Shown here: in pieces, positions 31,011 to 39,267 of the stretch
Position numbering within the stretch: position 1 is the stretch's first letter
Layout: the number at the start of each line of letters is the position of its first letter
Translations under genes and position numbers: made by a program
Notes under the pieces: model-generated
What the model was told of the DNA's origin: nothing
Databases searched by the model: none
What the model saw: the letters and a program-made list of their open reading frames with translations, nothing else
NCBI GenBank assembly: GCA_017397895.1
Contig: JAFQHP010000035.1
Span: 1 to 55,152 of the forward strand
Reading direction: 5' to 3'
Length of the DNA: 55,152 nt
DNA from: Clostridia bacterium
GTDB lineage: Bacteria; Bacillota; Clostridia; Christensenellales; Aristaeellaceae

Positions 31011-31045
31011 TAACACAAAACCGGGTTTGAATGAACCCAATGTCG

Positions 31046-31086
31046 CTTGGGCTGCCCCTTCCGGGAAAAGGGAGGGGCGGTCCAAG
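31046..31086 (+). promoter_or_regulatory. Intercistronic hairpin between binding-protein and ATPase genes
   Basis: CTTGG...CCAAG encloses GCCCCTTCC/GGGAGGGGC (31046-31086). It has no T-run, so it probably protects the binding-protein mRNA end or limits read-through, giving more binding protein than transporter. Confidence 0.55.
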
Positions 31087-31123
31087 CCCTTTCCATTTTA
31101 ATACAGTATACGGAGGGTATACC

Positions 31124-32824
31124 GTGGAAAAAAACATGGCGCTGAGCATGCGGGGCATTACCAAACGCTTTGGCAGCGTGGTGGCCAACAATCATGTGGA
31201 CCTGGACGTTTATCAGGGCGAAATCCTGGCCATTCTGGGCGAGAACGGCTGCGGAAAGACTACCCTGATGAATATGATCGCCGGTATTTACTTTCCCGAT
31301 GAGGGCAAAATTTTCAAGGATGGCAAGGAAGTGGTCATCCGCTCGCCCAAGGATGCCTTTGCCCTGAAGATCGGCATGATCCATCAGCACTTTAAGCTGG
31401 TGGACCTGTTTACCGCTGCCGAAAACATTGTGCTGGGCGTGGACGAAGACGGCCGGTACAGCATGAAAGACGTAAACAACCGCGTTTCTGCCATTGCGCA
31501 GAAATACGGATTCCATATTGACCCCCAGAAGAAAATTTATGATATGTCCGTGTCCGAAAAGCAGACGGTGGAAATCATCAAGGTGCTCTACCGCGGCGCG
31601 GATATCCTGATCCTGGACGAGCCCACCGCCGTGCTCACCCCCCAGGAAATTGACAAATTGTTTGAGGTGCTGCAGCGGATGAAGGCGGACGGCAAGTCCA
31701 TCATCATCATCACCCATAAACTGCATGAGGTACTGTCCGTTTCCGACCGGGTGGCCATTTTGCGCAAGGGCGAGCACATTGCCACCGTCAATACCTGCGA
31801 CGCCACTGAAAGCAGCCTCACCGAAATGATGGTGGGCAAGAAGGTGTCTTTGGATATTGACAGAAGCGAGCCTGTGAACGTGCAGCCCCGGCTGGAGGTG
31901 AAGGAGCTCAACTGCATCGACGCCGAAGGCATTCAGGTGCTCAAGGACATCACCTTCACTGCCTACAGCGGTGAAATTCTGGGCATTGCGGGCATTGCCG
32001 GCAGCGGCCAGAAGGAATTATTGGAAGCCATTGCCGGCCTGCAGCCCATTGCCAGCGGCCAGGTGATTTTCAACAATCCCAAGAAGGATAAGCCTGTCAC
32101 CTTCTTCCATAAGTCCCTCAGGAAGGTGAAGGAGCTGGCGGCCCAGGACGCTTTCCATGACAAAAACGGCGCCCCCATGCGCTTCAAGGGCATGACCAAT
32201 GCCCAGATCAGGGCCCAGGTGGCGGCGGAGAACGTGCTGTTCCGTGAAGACGAAGTGATGAACCTGCGCAACAAAACGCCCCTGGAAATCCGCTCCCTTG
32301 GCGTGCGCCTTTCCTTTGTGCCGGAGGATCGGCTGGGCATGGGCCTGGTTGGCTCCATGGGCATTACCGACAACATGATGCTGCGCAGCTACCGCAAGGG
32401 CCATGGCGGTTTTGTGGACCGGAAAAAGCCCAGGGCGCTGGCAGAGGAGATTATCAAGGAGCTGGAGGTATCCACACCCGGCGTGAATACCCCGGTAAGA
32501 AGGCTGTCCGGCGGCAATGTGCAGAAGGTGCTGGTGGGCCGCGAAATTGCCTTCGCCCCCAAGGTGCTGATGGCGGCATACCCCGTGCGCGGGCTGGATA
32601 TCAACTCCTCCTACACCATCTATCACCTGCTGAACAAGCAAAAGGAAAACGGCGTGGCCGTGATTTTTGTGGGTGAGGACCTGGACGTACTGCTGGATTT
32701 GTGCGACAGGATCCTGGTGATCAATTCCGGTGCGGTGACCGGCACCCTGGACGCCCGCACCGCCACCAAAGAAGAAATCGGCCTGTTGATGACCCAGACC
32801 ACCACCCAGAGGAAGGAGGGCTGA
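31124..32824 (+). CDS. ABC importer ATPase with two nucleotide-binding domains (BMP/nucleoside type)
   Basis: A 566-residue double ATPase of the YufO/NupO type. Domain 1 has Walker A GENGCGKTT (39-47), an altered signature MSVSEKQ (141-147) and Walker B ILILDEP (161-167). Domain 2 has a degenerate Walker A (GIAGSGQKE), a good LSGGNVQ signature and AAYPVRGLD in place of Walker B, all normal for this family. Relatives are about 500-515 residues; the surplus is a Lys-rich insert of about 55 residues in domain 2 before the VPEDR motif. Start: GTG at 31124, six bases after GGAGGG; the ATG at 31136 is too far from it. Energises import with the two permeases that follow. Confidence 0.9.
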   Translation: MEKNMALSMRGITKRFGSVVANNHVDLDVYQGEILAILGENGCGKTTLMNMIAGIYFPDEGKIFKDGKEVVIRSPKDAFALKIGMIHQHFKLVDLFTAAENIVLGVDEDGRYSMKDVNNRVSAIAQKYGFHIDPQKKIYDMSVSEKQTVEIIKVLYRGADILILDEPTAVLTPQEIDKLFEVLQRMKADGKSIIIITHKLHEVLSVSDRVAILRKGEHIATVNTCDATESSLTEMMVGKKVSLDIDRSEPVNVQPRLEVKELNCIDAEGIQVLKDITFTAYSGEILGIAGIAGSGQKELLEAIAGLQPIASGQVIFNNPKKDKPVTFFHKSLRKVKELAAQDAFHDKNGAPMRFKGMTNAQIRAQVAAENVLFREDEVMNLRNKTPLEIRSLGVRLSFVPEDRLGMGLVGSMGITDNMMLRSYRKGHGGFVDRKKPRALAEEIIKELEVSTPGVNTPVRRLSGGNVQKVLVGREIAFAPKVLMAAYPVRGLDINSSYTIYHLLNKQKENGVAVIFVGEDLDVLLDLCDRILVINSGAVTGTLDARTATKEEIGLLMTQTTTQRKEG

Positions 32825-32827
32825 CCC

Positions 32828-33955
32828 ATGAGCGAAAGGAAAAATATCACCGTGCATGAGCCCCTGTTCCATCTGGCCAAGCGGGCGCAGATTCAGCCCT
32901 GGAAGGCCTGGGCCATCCGCCTGGCGGCCATTGTGCTGGGCCTTGTGGTGTGCGGCATTGTGGCGTTCATCCTCATTGAACGGCTGCACCAGAACCCGGA
33001 CAGGATTGACGATTTTTATTACAGCTTCATCAAGGGTTCCTTCACCAGCAACCGGAAAATCTGGAAGTTTTTGAAGAACATGGCCATTTTGCAGTGCATT
33101 TCCCTGGCCGTGACCCCGGCTTTCCGCATGCGGTTCTGGAATATCGGCGCAGAAGGCCAGACGCTGATGGGCGTGCTGGGCTGCATTGCCGTGGCGTTCT
33201 ATCTGGGCGGCACGGTGCCGGACTGGCTGCTGCTGGTGCTCATGTTTATTGCGGCGCTTGTGTGCGGTGCGGTGTGGGGGCTGATCCCGGCTTTGTTCAA
33301 GGCCAAGTGGAACACCAATGAAACCCTCTTTACCCTGATGATGAACTATGTGGCCACCTTTATCGTCAGCTATTTCCTGGTGATCTGGGTGCCCAGCGGC
33401 TCTTCCACTTTGGGTAAGCTCAAATACGGCAAGCTGCCCTCCTTCGGCCATGATTACCTGGTGATCATCCTGGTGGTGCTGCTGCTTACCATCTTCCTGT
33501 ATGTGTACCTGAAGCACTCCAAGCAGGGGTATGAAATTTCCGTGGTGGGCGAAAGCGTACGCACCGCCCAGTACAGCGGCATCAATGTGAAGAATGTTAT
33601 CATCCGCACCATGCTGGTCAGCGGCCTTCTGTGCGGCCTGGCGGGCTACCTCATCGGCGCCGGGCTGGACCAGAGCGTCACCACCGAATCCGTAGGCGGG
33701 CAGGGCTTCACCGCCATCATGGTTTCCTGGCTGGCCAACTTTAACCCCCTGGTGATGCTCATCACCTCCGCCCTCATTTCCATGCTGAACTCCGGTGCTG
33801 CCCAGATCAGCCAGGATTTCAACGTTTCCGGCGCCCTGCCGGACGTGATTGTGGGCATTATCCTGTTCTTCATCATCGGCAGTGAATTCTTCATCAACTA
33901 TCAGGTGATCTTCCGCAAGGCGGATCGCACCGCGGCAAAGGAGGGTGTCAAGTGA
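32828..33955 (+). CDS. ABC importer permease 1 (nucleoside/BMP type)
   Basis: A 375-residue inner-membrane permease of the BPD_transp_2 group, with about nine helices, a long cytoplasmic N-terminus, and the motif RFWNIGAEGQTLMG that marks nucleoside/sugar permeases of this class. A second conserved stretch, VGESVRTAQYSGIN, is the loop that contacts the ATPase. It starts four bases after the ATPase gene with GGAGG, and its stop overlaps the next start (GTGA). Confidence 0.9.
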   Translation: MSERKNITVHEPLFHLAKRAQIQPWKAWAIRLAAIVLGLVVCGIVAFILIERLHQNPDRIDDFYYSFIKGSFTSNRKIWKFLKNMAILQCISLAVTPAFRMRFWNIGAEGQTLMGVLGCIAVAFYLGGTVPDWLLLVLMFIAALVCGAVWGLIPALFKAKWNTNETLFTLMMNYVATFIVSYFLVIWVPSGSSTLGKLKYGKLPSFGHDYLVIILVVLLLTIFLYVYLKHSKQGYEISVVGESVRTAQYSGINVKNVIIRTMLVSGLLCGLAGYLIGAGLDQSVTTESVGGQGFTAIMVSWLANFNPLVMLITSALISMLNSGAAQISQDFNVSGALPDVIVGIILFFIIGSEFFINYQVIFRKADRTAAKEGVK

Positions 33956-34905
33956 ACGTCTGGCTGAACTTTCTGATCGACTCCCTGGCTTTCGGCGCTG
34001 TGTTCATGTACGGCTCCACCGGTGAAATCCTGACGGAAAAATCCGGCCATCTGAACCTGGGCATCCCCGGCATCATGTGCATGGGCGGCGCAGGCGGATG
34101 CCTGGTACTGAACATGATCGGCAAGTCCTCCCTGCCCGGGTTTCTGATTGTGATCCTGGGTATCCTGGGGGCGCTTGTGATGGCCATGGCGATGGGCCTG
34201 ATTTATTCCTTCCTCACCGTCACCCTCCGGGCCAACCAGAACGTGACGGGTCTGGCCCTGACCACCTTCGGCGTGGGCCTGATGAAGGTGATCATGAGCA
34301 AACTGGACGCCACGGTGTACCTGGTGGGGCCCAAGATGCTGTACCGCTGGCCCTTTGCGGACCGCACTGACGCACTGCAGTGCCTGGGGGTGATGTTTTT
34401 CCTGGCGGTGATCATTGCCGTCATGGCAAGCGTTATCCTGTACCGCACCAAGATGGGCCTGCATCTGCGGGCCGTGGGCGAAAACCCCGGAACGGCGGAC
34501 GCTGTGGGCATCAACGTGACCCGTTACAAGTACATGGCCACCTGCATCGGCAGCGGCATTGCGGGCCTGGGCGGATTTTACTACATCATTGACTATATGG
34601 CGTCCCAGGAAGCGTACCTGAGCCTGGAGGCCTTCGGCTGGCTGTCCATCGCCCTGGTCATCTTCGCCCTGTGGCGGCCTCACATGACCATCCTGGGCTC
34701 CACCGTGTTTGGCTTTTTGTTCAGCTGCTCCAGCTACATTGCCAATATTGAGGGCATCACCGTCACCATGGCGGCCAAGCCTTTGCTGAAAATGCTGCCC
34801 TATGTGGTGACCATCATGGTGCTGATCGTCACCTCCATCCGCAACAAGCGGGAAAACCAGCCCCCGGCTTCCCTGGGCCTTTCCTACTTCCGGGAAGAAA
34901 GATAA
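33952..34905 (+). CDS. ABC importer permease 2 (nucleoside/BMP type)
   Basis: A 317-residue permease starting with a GTG that overlaps the stop of permease 1 by four bases, a sign of coupled translation. It has about eight helices, the conserved GEILTEKSGHLNLGIPG near the N-terminus and VGENPGTADAVGINV in the coupling loop. Together the pair forms the heterodimeric membrane channel of the importer. A strong terminator follows. Confidence 0.9.
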   Translation: MNVWLNFLIDSLAFGAVFMYGSTGEILTEKSGHLNLGIPGIMCMGGAGGCLVLNMIGKSSLPGFLIVILGILGALVMAMAMGLIYSFLTVTLRANQNVTGLALTTFGVGLMKVIMSKLDATVYLVGPKMLYRWPFADRTDALQCLGVMFFLAVIIAVMASVILYRTKMGLHLRAVGENPGTADAVGINVTRYKYMATCIGSGIAGLGGFYYIIDYMASQEAYLSLEAFGWLSIALVIFALWRPHMTILGSTVFGFLFSCSSYIANIEGITVTMAAKPLLKMLPYVVTIMVLIVTSIRNKRENQPPASLGLSYFREER

Positions 34906-34911
34906 AAATGC

Positions 34912-34942
34912 AAGAGAGGCATGGAAAAATGCCTCTCTTTTT
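34912..34942 (+). terminator. Terminator of the nucleoside importer operon
   Basis: AAGAGAGGCAT (34912-34922) pairs with ATGCCTCTCTT (34929-34939), followed by a T-run. Confidence 0.9.
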
Positions 34943-34954
34943 CAAAAGGACGGG

Positions 34955-35635
34955 ATGGATTGCATGCAGGTTATTGCCCGTGTGGAAAATGAATTCAAGA
35001 AAAAGTTTGCCCTGCCAAGGCAGGCGGGGCTGACGGAAGGGCTGTTGTCCACCATTGTGTTTGAAAAGGAATTCCGGGTAAAGGAAGCGCTGCGCGGGCT
35101 GGAGGGGTACAGCCATATCTGGCTGATCTGGGGCTTTCATGACAATAAAAAAGAGGGCTGGAGCCCCACCGTCCGGCCGCCCCGCCTGGGAGGCAACAAG
35201 CGTATGGGGGTATTTGCCACCCGCTCCCCCTACCGGCCTAACCCCATCGGCCTTTCCTGCGTGGAGCTGAAGGAAATCCGGGAAACGAAGGACCGGGGAT
35301 GGGTGCTGATCGTATCCGGGGCGGACATGATGGACGGCACCCCGGTGTACGATATCAAGCCCTATCTGCCCTTTGCCGACAGTATCCCTGATGCCCGGGC
35401 GGGCTTTGCCGGGGAGCATGAAAAGGACGGGCTGCAGGTGGAGTGCCCGGAGGAAATGCTGCGGCAGTTTTCGCCTCAGGAGCAAATGACCCTGCTGTCC
35501 CTTCTTTCCCAGGACCCCCGGCCTCATTACCAGCAGGATGAAAACAGGGTGTACGGCTTTCCCTTTGCCGGGCGGGAGGTGCGTTTTCGGGTGGCAGGGA
35601 ATGTGCTTTTTGTGTGCGAAGTGACCCAGGGGTGA
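34955..35635 (+). CDS. trmO: TrmO/TsaA-like tRNA (m6t6A37) methyltransferase
   Basis: A 226-residue protein of the TsaA/TrmO family, which methylates t6A37 of tRNA reading ACY codons using SAM. The conserved core is clear: KFALPRQAGL near the start, LEGYSHIWLIWGFH, RPPRLGGNKRMGVFATRSPYRPNPIGLS and the GADMMDGTPVYDIKPYLP stretch. The C-terminal domain of typical TrmO is present. The ATG at 34955 has AAAGGA close upstream; an ATG at 34964 is an alternative. It sits alone after the importer terminator and before the proS T-box leader. Confidence 0.88.
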   Translation: MDCMQVIARVENEFKKKFALPRQAGLTEGLLSTIVFEKEFRVKEALRGLEGYSHIWLIWGFHDNKKEGWSPTVRPPRLGGNKRMGVFATRSPYRPNPIGLSCVELKEIRETKDRGWVLIVSGADMMDGTPVYDIKPYLPFADSIPDARAGFAGEHEKDGLQVECPEEMLRQFSPQEQMTLLSLLSQDPRPHYQQDENRVYGFPFAGREVRFRVAGNVLFVCEVTQG

Positions 35636-35662
35636 ATTTTTCCGTCCGGATGGCAAAAAGCC

Positions 35663-35691
35663 TTGATTTTTCAATATTCTTTCGTTATAAT
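35663..35691 (+). promoter_or_regulatory. Promoter of the proS T-box leader
   Basis: TTGATT at 35663-35668, 17 bases, TATAAT at 35686-35691. Confidence 0.8.
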
Positions 35692-35697
35692 AGGCAG

Positions 35698-35925
35698 GTA
35701 CATACAGCATTGCATGGGAAAATGCCCCTCCGCATACAGAAAGCGCGCCCCCCGGCTGAAAGGCGTGCAAGGGAAGGGAAACCCGCCCATGGGCTTGCGG
35801 CTAATCCCCGCCGGGATGCTCCCGTTACAGGGCAGGAAAGCCGGGCGCAGTTTGCGCCAAGCAAGGTGGTACCGCGAAGCATGCCTTCGTCCCTGCAAGG
35901 ACGAGGGCTTCATTTTTTGGAGGGA
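35698..35925 (+). ncRNA. T-box leader RNA controlling proS
   Basis: The hallmark AGGTGGTACCGCG lies at 35864-35876; its UGGU (35867-35870) can pair with the ACCA end of uncharged tRNA-Pro. A terminator hairpin (35876-35911) overlaps the antiterminator bases and ends in six T before the proS ribosome site. Stem I precedes it, and a proline codon such as CCC near 35788-35792 (in GGGAAACCCGCC) is the likely specifier, though I could not fold it rigorously. Uncharged tRNA-Pro should stabilise the antiterminator and turn on proS. Confidence 0.9.
35876..35918 (+). terminator. Regulated terminator of the proS T-box
   Basis: GAAGC pairs with GCTTC and CCTTCGTCC with GGACGAGGG (35884-35892 with 35899-35907), followed by six T at 35913-35918. 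Confidence 0.85.
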
Positions 35926-35931
35926 TGAATT

Positions 35932-37374
35932 ATGGCCAAGGAAAAGAAACAGGAATTTGTACAGCACATCACCCCGCGGGACGAAAATTTCTCCCAGTGG
36001 TATACCGATGTGGTGACCCAGACCGACCTGATGGACTATACCCCCGTGCGCGGCTGCATGGCGCTCAAGCCCTACGGCAACCGCATCTGGGAATTGATCC
36101 GGGAGCAGCTGGACGCCATGTTCAAGGAAACCGGCCACGAAAACGTGTCCATGCCCATGCTGATCCCCGAATCCCTGCTTTTGAAGGAAGCGGATCACGT
36201 GGAAGGCTTTGCCCCCGAAGTGGCCTGGGTGACCCAGGGCGGCAACGAGCCTTTGCAGGAGCGGCTGGTGGTGCGCCCCACCAGTGAAACCATTTTCTGC
36301 GCCATGTTCTCCAAGTGGATCCAGTCTTACCGGGATCTGCCCATGAAGTACAATCAGTGGTGCTCCGTGATGCGCTGGGAAAAGACCACCCGTCCCTTCC
36401 TGCGCACGGCGGAATTCTGGTGGCAGGAAGGCCACACCATGCACGCCACTGCCGAAGAAGCAGAAGAAGAAACCCAGATGATGCTGAAGATCTACCAGAA
36501 GTTCTGCGAGGAAAACCTGTCCATCCCCGTGTATGCCGGCCAGAAATCCGACAAGGAAAAGTTTGCCGGCGCCCGGGCCACCTACTCCGTGGAAGCCATG
36601 ATGCAGGACGGCAAGGCCCTCCAGGCCGGCACCTCTCACAACTTCGGCACCAACTTCTCCGTACCCTTTGAAGTGCAGTATCTGTCCAAGGAAAGCAAGC
36701 TGGAATACTGCCACGAAACCAGCTGGGGCGTATCCACCCGTCTCATCGGCGCCATCATCATGACCCACGGCGACGAACGCGGCCTGAAGCTGCCCCCCAT
36801 GATCGCCCCCTATCAGGTGGTCATCCTGCCCATCGCAGCCCACAAGGGCGGCGTGATGGAAAAGTGCGACGAAGTGTTCGCCGCCCTGAAGGCCGCCGGT
36901 ATCCGCGTGAAGCTGGACGACCGGGACAACGTATCCCCCGGCTGGAAGTTCAACGAATGGGAGCTGAAGGGCGTGCCCGTCCGTGTGGAAATGGGGCCCC
37001 GGGATATCGAAAACGGCGTGGCCACCGTGATGCGCCGGGATACCTTCGAAAAGACCACCATTCCGCTGGAAAACCTGGCGGAGGGCCTGAAGGACCTGCT
37101 TGCCGACATCCAGCAGAATATGTTCAAGCTGGCTGACGATTTCCGCCGGAGCCACACCAAGGACGTGTTCACCTACAACGAACTGAAGGAACAGGTAAAC
37201 GGCGGTTATGCCCGGGCCATGTGGTGCGGCGACCGTGCCTGCGAAGACAAGATCAAGGAAGAAACCGGCGCCACCAGCCGTAATATGCCCTTCGACCAGA
37301 CCCCCATGGGCGATACCTGCGTCTGCTGCGGCAAGAAGGCTGACAAGGTGATGTACTTCGCCAAGGCTTACTAA
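35932..37374 (+). CDS. proS: Prolyl-tRNA synthetase (archaeal/eukaryote-like, ProS type 3)
   Basis: A 480-residue class II synthetase that charges tRNA-Pro. It lacks the large editing insertion of the bacterial type and instead has the compact archaeal-like plan. Motif 2 appears as RWEKTTRPFLRTAEF, the TSETIF loop and the GTSHNFG substrate loop are present, and motif 3 follows in the MTHGDERGL region. The C-terminus is a Cys-bearing zinc-type domain (CGDRACEDKI, then CVCCGKKA) ending in a Tyr, as in ProS type 3. TTGGAGGG precedes the ATG. Expression is governed by the T-box leader, and a terminator follows. Confidence 0.95.
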   Translation: MAKEKKQEFVQHITPRDENFSQWYTDVVTQTDLMDYTPVRGCMALKPYGNRIWELIREQLDAMFKETGHENVSMPMLIPESLLLKEADHVEGFAPEVAWVTQGGNEPLQERLVVRPTSETIFCAMFSKWIQSYRDLPMKYNQWCSVMRWEKTTRPFLRTAEFWWQEGHTMHATAEEAEEETQMMLKIYQKFCEENLSIPVYAGQKSDKEKFAGARATYSVEAMMQDGKALQAGTSHNFGTNFSVPFEVQYLSKESKLEYCHETSWGVSTRLIGAIIMTHGDERGLKLPPMIAPYQVVILPIAAHKGGVMEKCDEVFAALKAAGIRVKLDDRDNVSPGWKFNEWELKGVPVRVEMGPRDIENGVATVMRRDTFEKTTIPLENLAEGLKDLLADIQQNMFKLADDFRRSHTKDVFTYNELKEQVNGGYARAMWCGDRACEDKIKEETGATSRNMPFDQTPMGDTCVCCGKKADKVMYFAKAY

Positions 37375-37388
37375 AAAAACAAAACACG

Positions 37389-37413
37389 GGAAGGGCATTG
37401 CCCTTCCTTTTTT
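37389..37413 (+). terminator. Terminator of proS
   Basis: GGAAGGGC (37389-37396) pairs with GCCCTTCC (37400-37407) with an ATT loop, followed by TTTTTT. Confidence 0.9.
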
Positions 37414-37420
37414 GCATGAA

Positions 37421-37455
37421 AAAAGACGGGAGAGAAAGCCAGCTTTCTTCCCGTC
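37421..37455 (-). terminator. Terminator of the sigma factor gene
   Basis: On the minus strand GACGGGAAGAAAGC pairs with GCTTTCTCTCCCGTC (one mismatch or bulge), followed by TTTTTT. Confidence 0.8.
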
Positions 37456-37489
37456 CTTTTCTTGTTTTCCCAGATGCCGGAGAAGGAGG

Positions 37490-39070
37490 TTACTGATACA
37501 GATAGGCCAGGGTGAGGAATTCGCCGTCATGGGGGTCTTGGGGTTGGTAGAGGTGCCCGTCCCGGAAGGCCAGGTATTCCGTTTCGAAGCCCAGGCTGCT
37601 GAGGGACTGGGAAAGCAGCAGGGGCGTCAGATGGTTCAGGTGCCGGGGCAGGGCGGAGCGGCAAAGGGCTTCCATATCCCGGGTGAGGGCGTCCAGGGCA
37701 GGCTGCAGCAGCTGTTTTAGCGGCTTGAAAATGCTTTCACGCAGAAGGGTGTACTGGGCTGGCGTGAAGATCACAAAATTGGGCCGGAGCTGTCCGTCTT
37801 CTTTCAGTACAAAGCCTTTTTCAATCAGGGTTGCCAGCTTTTCCTTTTCGTTTTCATGGATGCAGGCTTCGTCAAAATGGTTTCGGATCAGCTTTTTCAA
37901 AAACTCCCGCAGGCCGTGCCAGTAGGGGGTATAGGCGTCCATCAGGTTTTCAATTTCACTTCGGCCGAAATTGTACAGCCCGAACCAGAAAAAGTCGTCA
38001 ATGTGCATACTGCCGTTATAAGCCCAGCCGGCACGCAGGCCTTCCGCGGGGTCGCTGCGCACATGGCCCAAGGGCCAGTATTGCCCGCCGTCCGCACGGA
38101 TGGGCCGGGGCGGCATTTCAAACTGCAGATACTGCTGGGTGAAATGATATATCAGCAGCCACAACAGCTTCTCCATGGGTCGGTCGCAGCCCACAAAGCC
38201 AATGGCGCGGATTTCGCTTTCCTTTTCCTTCAGGTATTGCACAATTTTGTCGCTCAGATGGGGCTTGTGCTTTTCAAACAGCCGGCTCACCTCATCCTCC
38301 TGCCGGGTGGTGCGGATAAGGAAGCTGGTGGCATATTTCCCGTTTTCTTCCGCAACGAATTCCTGCTGCACCAGCCATTCCAGCTCGTGTTCGATATAGG
38401 CGCAGGCCACCCCCAGCCGGTCGGCAATTTCCTGGGGCTTTTTTGCCTCCTGATAGCAGGCGATGAGAATATTTTGCATCAGCAGGTTCTGGGTAATTCT
38501 GTTTGTGGCCAGGTCCGGTCCGCACGTGCCGTTGATGCCCATGCTCAGCCGCTGGGGACGGTAGGCGTAGTTGGTTTGATTCATAGATTTTTTCTCCTCT
38601 CTGAGCTTGCGGCGGGTATCAAATAAGTACCACCGCACCGTGCTTTGCGGCAGATGCAGCTTTTCGGCAATCTGCCGTTGGGACAATTGGTCTACATAAT
38701 AGAGGATCATGATTTCCCGATGCAGGTGGCTGAGGCGGGTGATTTTTTCGTGAAGCCACCGCAGCTGCTGCTCTGCTTCTGTCTCGTCCGCCCAGCTGTC
38801 TGTAAAATCCGGGGCCATCAGGCTTTCCACCAGGGGCTGCAGCTGCTGCTTTTTGCGCAGATGCTTGCACCATACAAACCGTGCAATGCGAAAAAGCAGA
38901 TGCTCCGGCTGGCGGATGGGGGCCTGTTCCTTGCGGACGGCGGAGAAAAACTGCAGCCACACCTCCTGGGCCAGGTCCTCTGCCTGGGAGCGGCTGCCCG
39001 TTTTGCCCAGGCACCATCGAAGCAGGGGCAGGGAATATTGCTCCACCCATGTTTCCATTTGTTTTTCCAT
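37490..39070 (-). CDS. ECF-type sigma-70 factor with a long C-terminal winged-helix extension
   Basis: A 526-residue protein. Residues about 5-75 match sigma region 2 (SRSQAEDLAQEVWLQFF) and residues about 105-155 region 4, with the HTH LSQRQIAEKLHLPQSTVRWYL. Ordinary ECF factors end here; this one continues for about 370 residues, beginning with a second HTH-like segment (KPQEIADRLGVACAYIEHELEWLV, about 211-235) and a mostly helical domain rich in Trp and Phe. The extension may sense a signal or replace an anti-sigma factor, which is not found nearby. The ATG at 39070 follows a perfect AAGGAGGTGA. Promoters that it reads are unknown. Confidence 0.82.
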   Translation of the reverse strand: MEKQMETWVEQYSLPLLRWCLGKTGSRSQAEDLAQEVWLQFFSAVRKEQAPIRQPEHLLFRIARFVWCKHLRKKQQLQPLVESLMAPDFTDSWADETEAEQQLRWLHEKITRLSHLHREIMILYYVDQLSQRQIAEKLHLPQSTVRWYLFDTRRKLREEKKSMNQTNYAYRPQRLSMGINGTCGPDLATNRITQNLLMQNILIACYQEAKKPQEIADRLGVACAYIEHELEWLVQQEFVAEENGKYATSFLIRTTRQEDEVSRLFEKHKPHLSDKIVQYLKEKESEIRAIGFVGCDRPMEKLLWLLIYHFTQQYLQFEMPPRPIRADGGQYWPLGHVRSDPAEGLRAGWAYNGSMHIDDFFWFGLYNFGRSEIENLMDAYTPYWHGLREFLKKLIRNHFDEACIHENEKEKLATLIEKGFVLKEDGQLRPNFVIFTPAQYTLLRESIFKPLKQLLQPALDALTRDMEALCRSALPRHLNHLTPLLLSQSLSSLGFETEYLAFRDGHLYQPQDPHDGEFLTLAYLYQ

Positions 39071-39096
39071 GATCCTCACCTCCTTTTTGTCTGAAT

Positions 39097-39106
39097 AACG
39101 GCCGTT
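39097..39106. promoter_or_regulatory. Palindrome AACGGCCGTT in the sigma-factor leader
   Basis: A perfect ten-base palindrome lies between the likely -10 (TACTAT on the minus strand, 39119-39114) and the ribosome binding site. It is a candidate operator, or a small RNA hairpin. Confidence 0.35.
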
Positions 39107-39151
39107 CACTTCTATAGTACCACAGAGAAAAGAAACATTAGTGAGTTTGCG

Positions 39152-39180
39152 AAAAAAAGGACACATCGCAGGATGTGTCC
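39152..39180 (-). terminator. Terminator of the GGGtGRT operon
   Basis: On the minus strand GGACACATC-CTGC-GATGTGTCC is followed by seven T. It lies between the GGGtGRT gene and the start region of the sigma factor gene. Confidence 0.88.
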
Positions 39181-39267
39181 TCTGTTTTGTGTTTTTTTGC
39201 CTTGCGCAGATACCCCTTCGCAGGAAAAGTGAATTTTCTTTGCGAACCGGGTGCAGGCACGGCCTGC

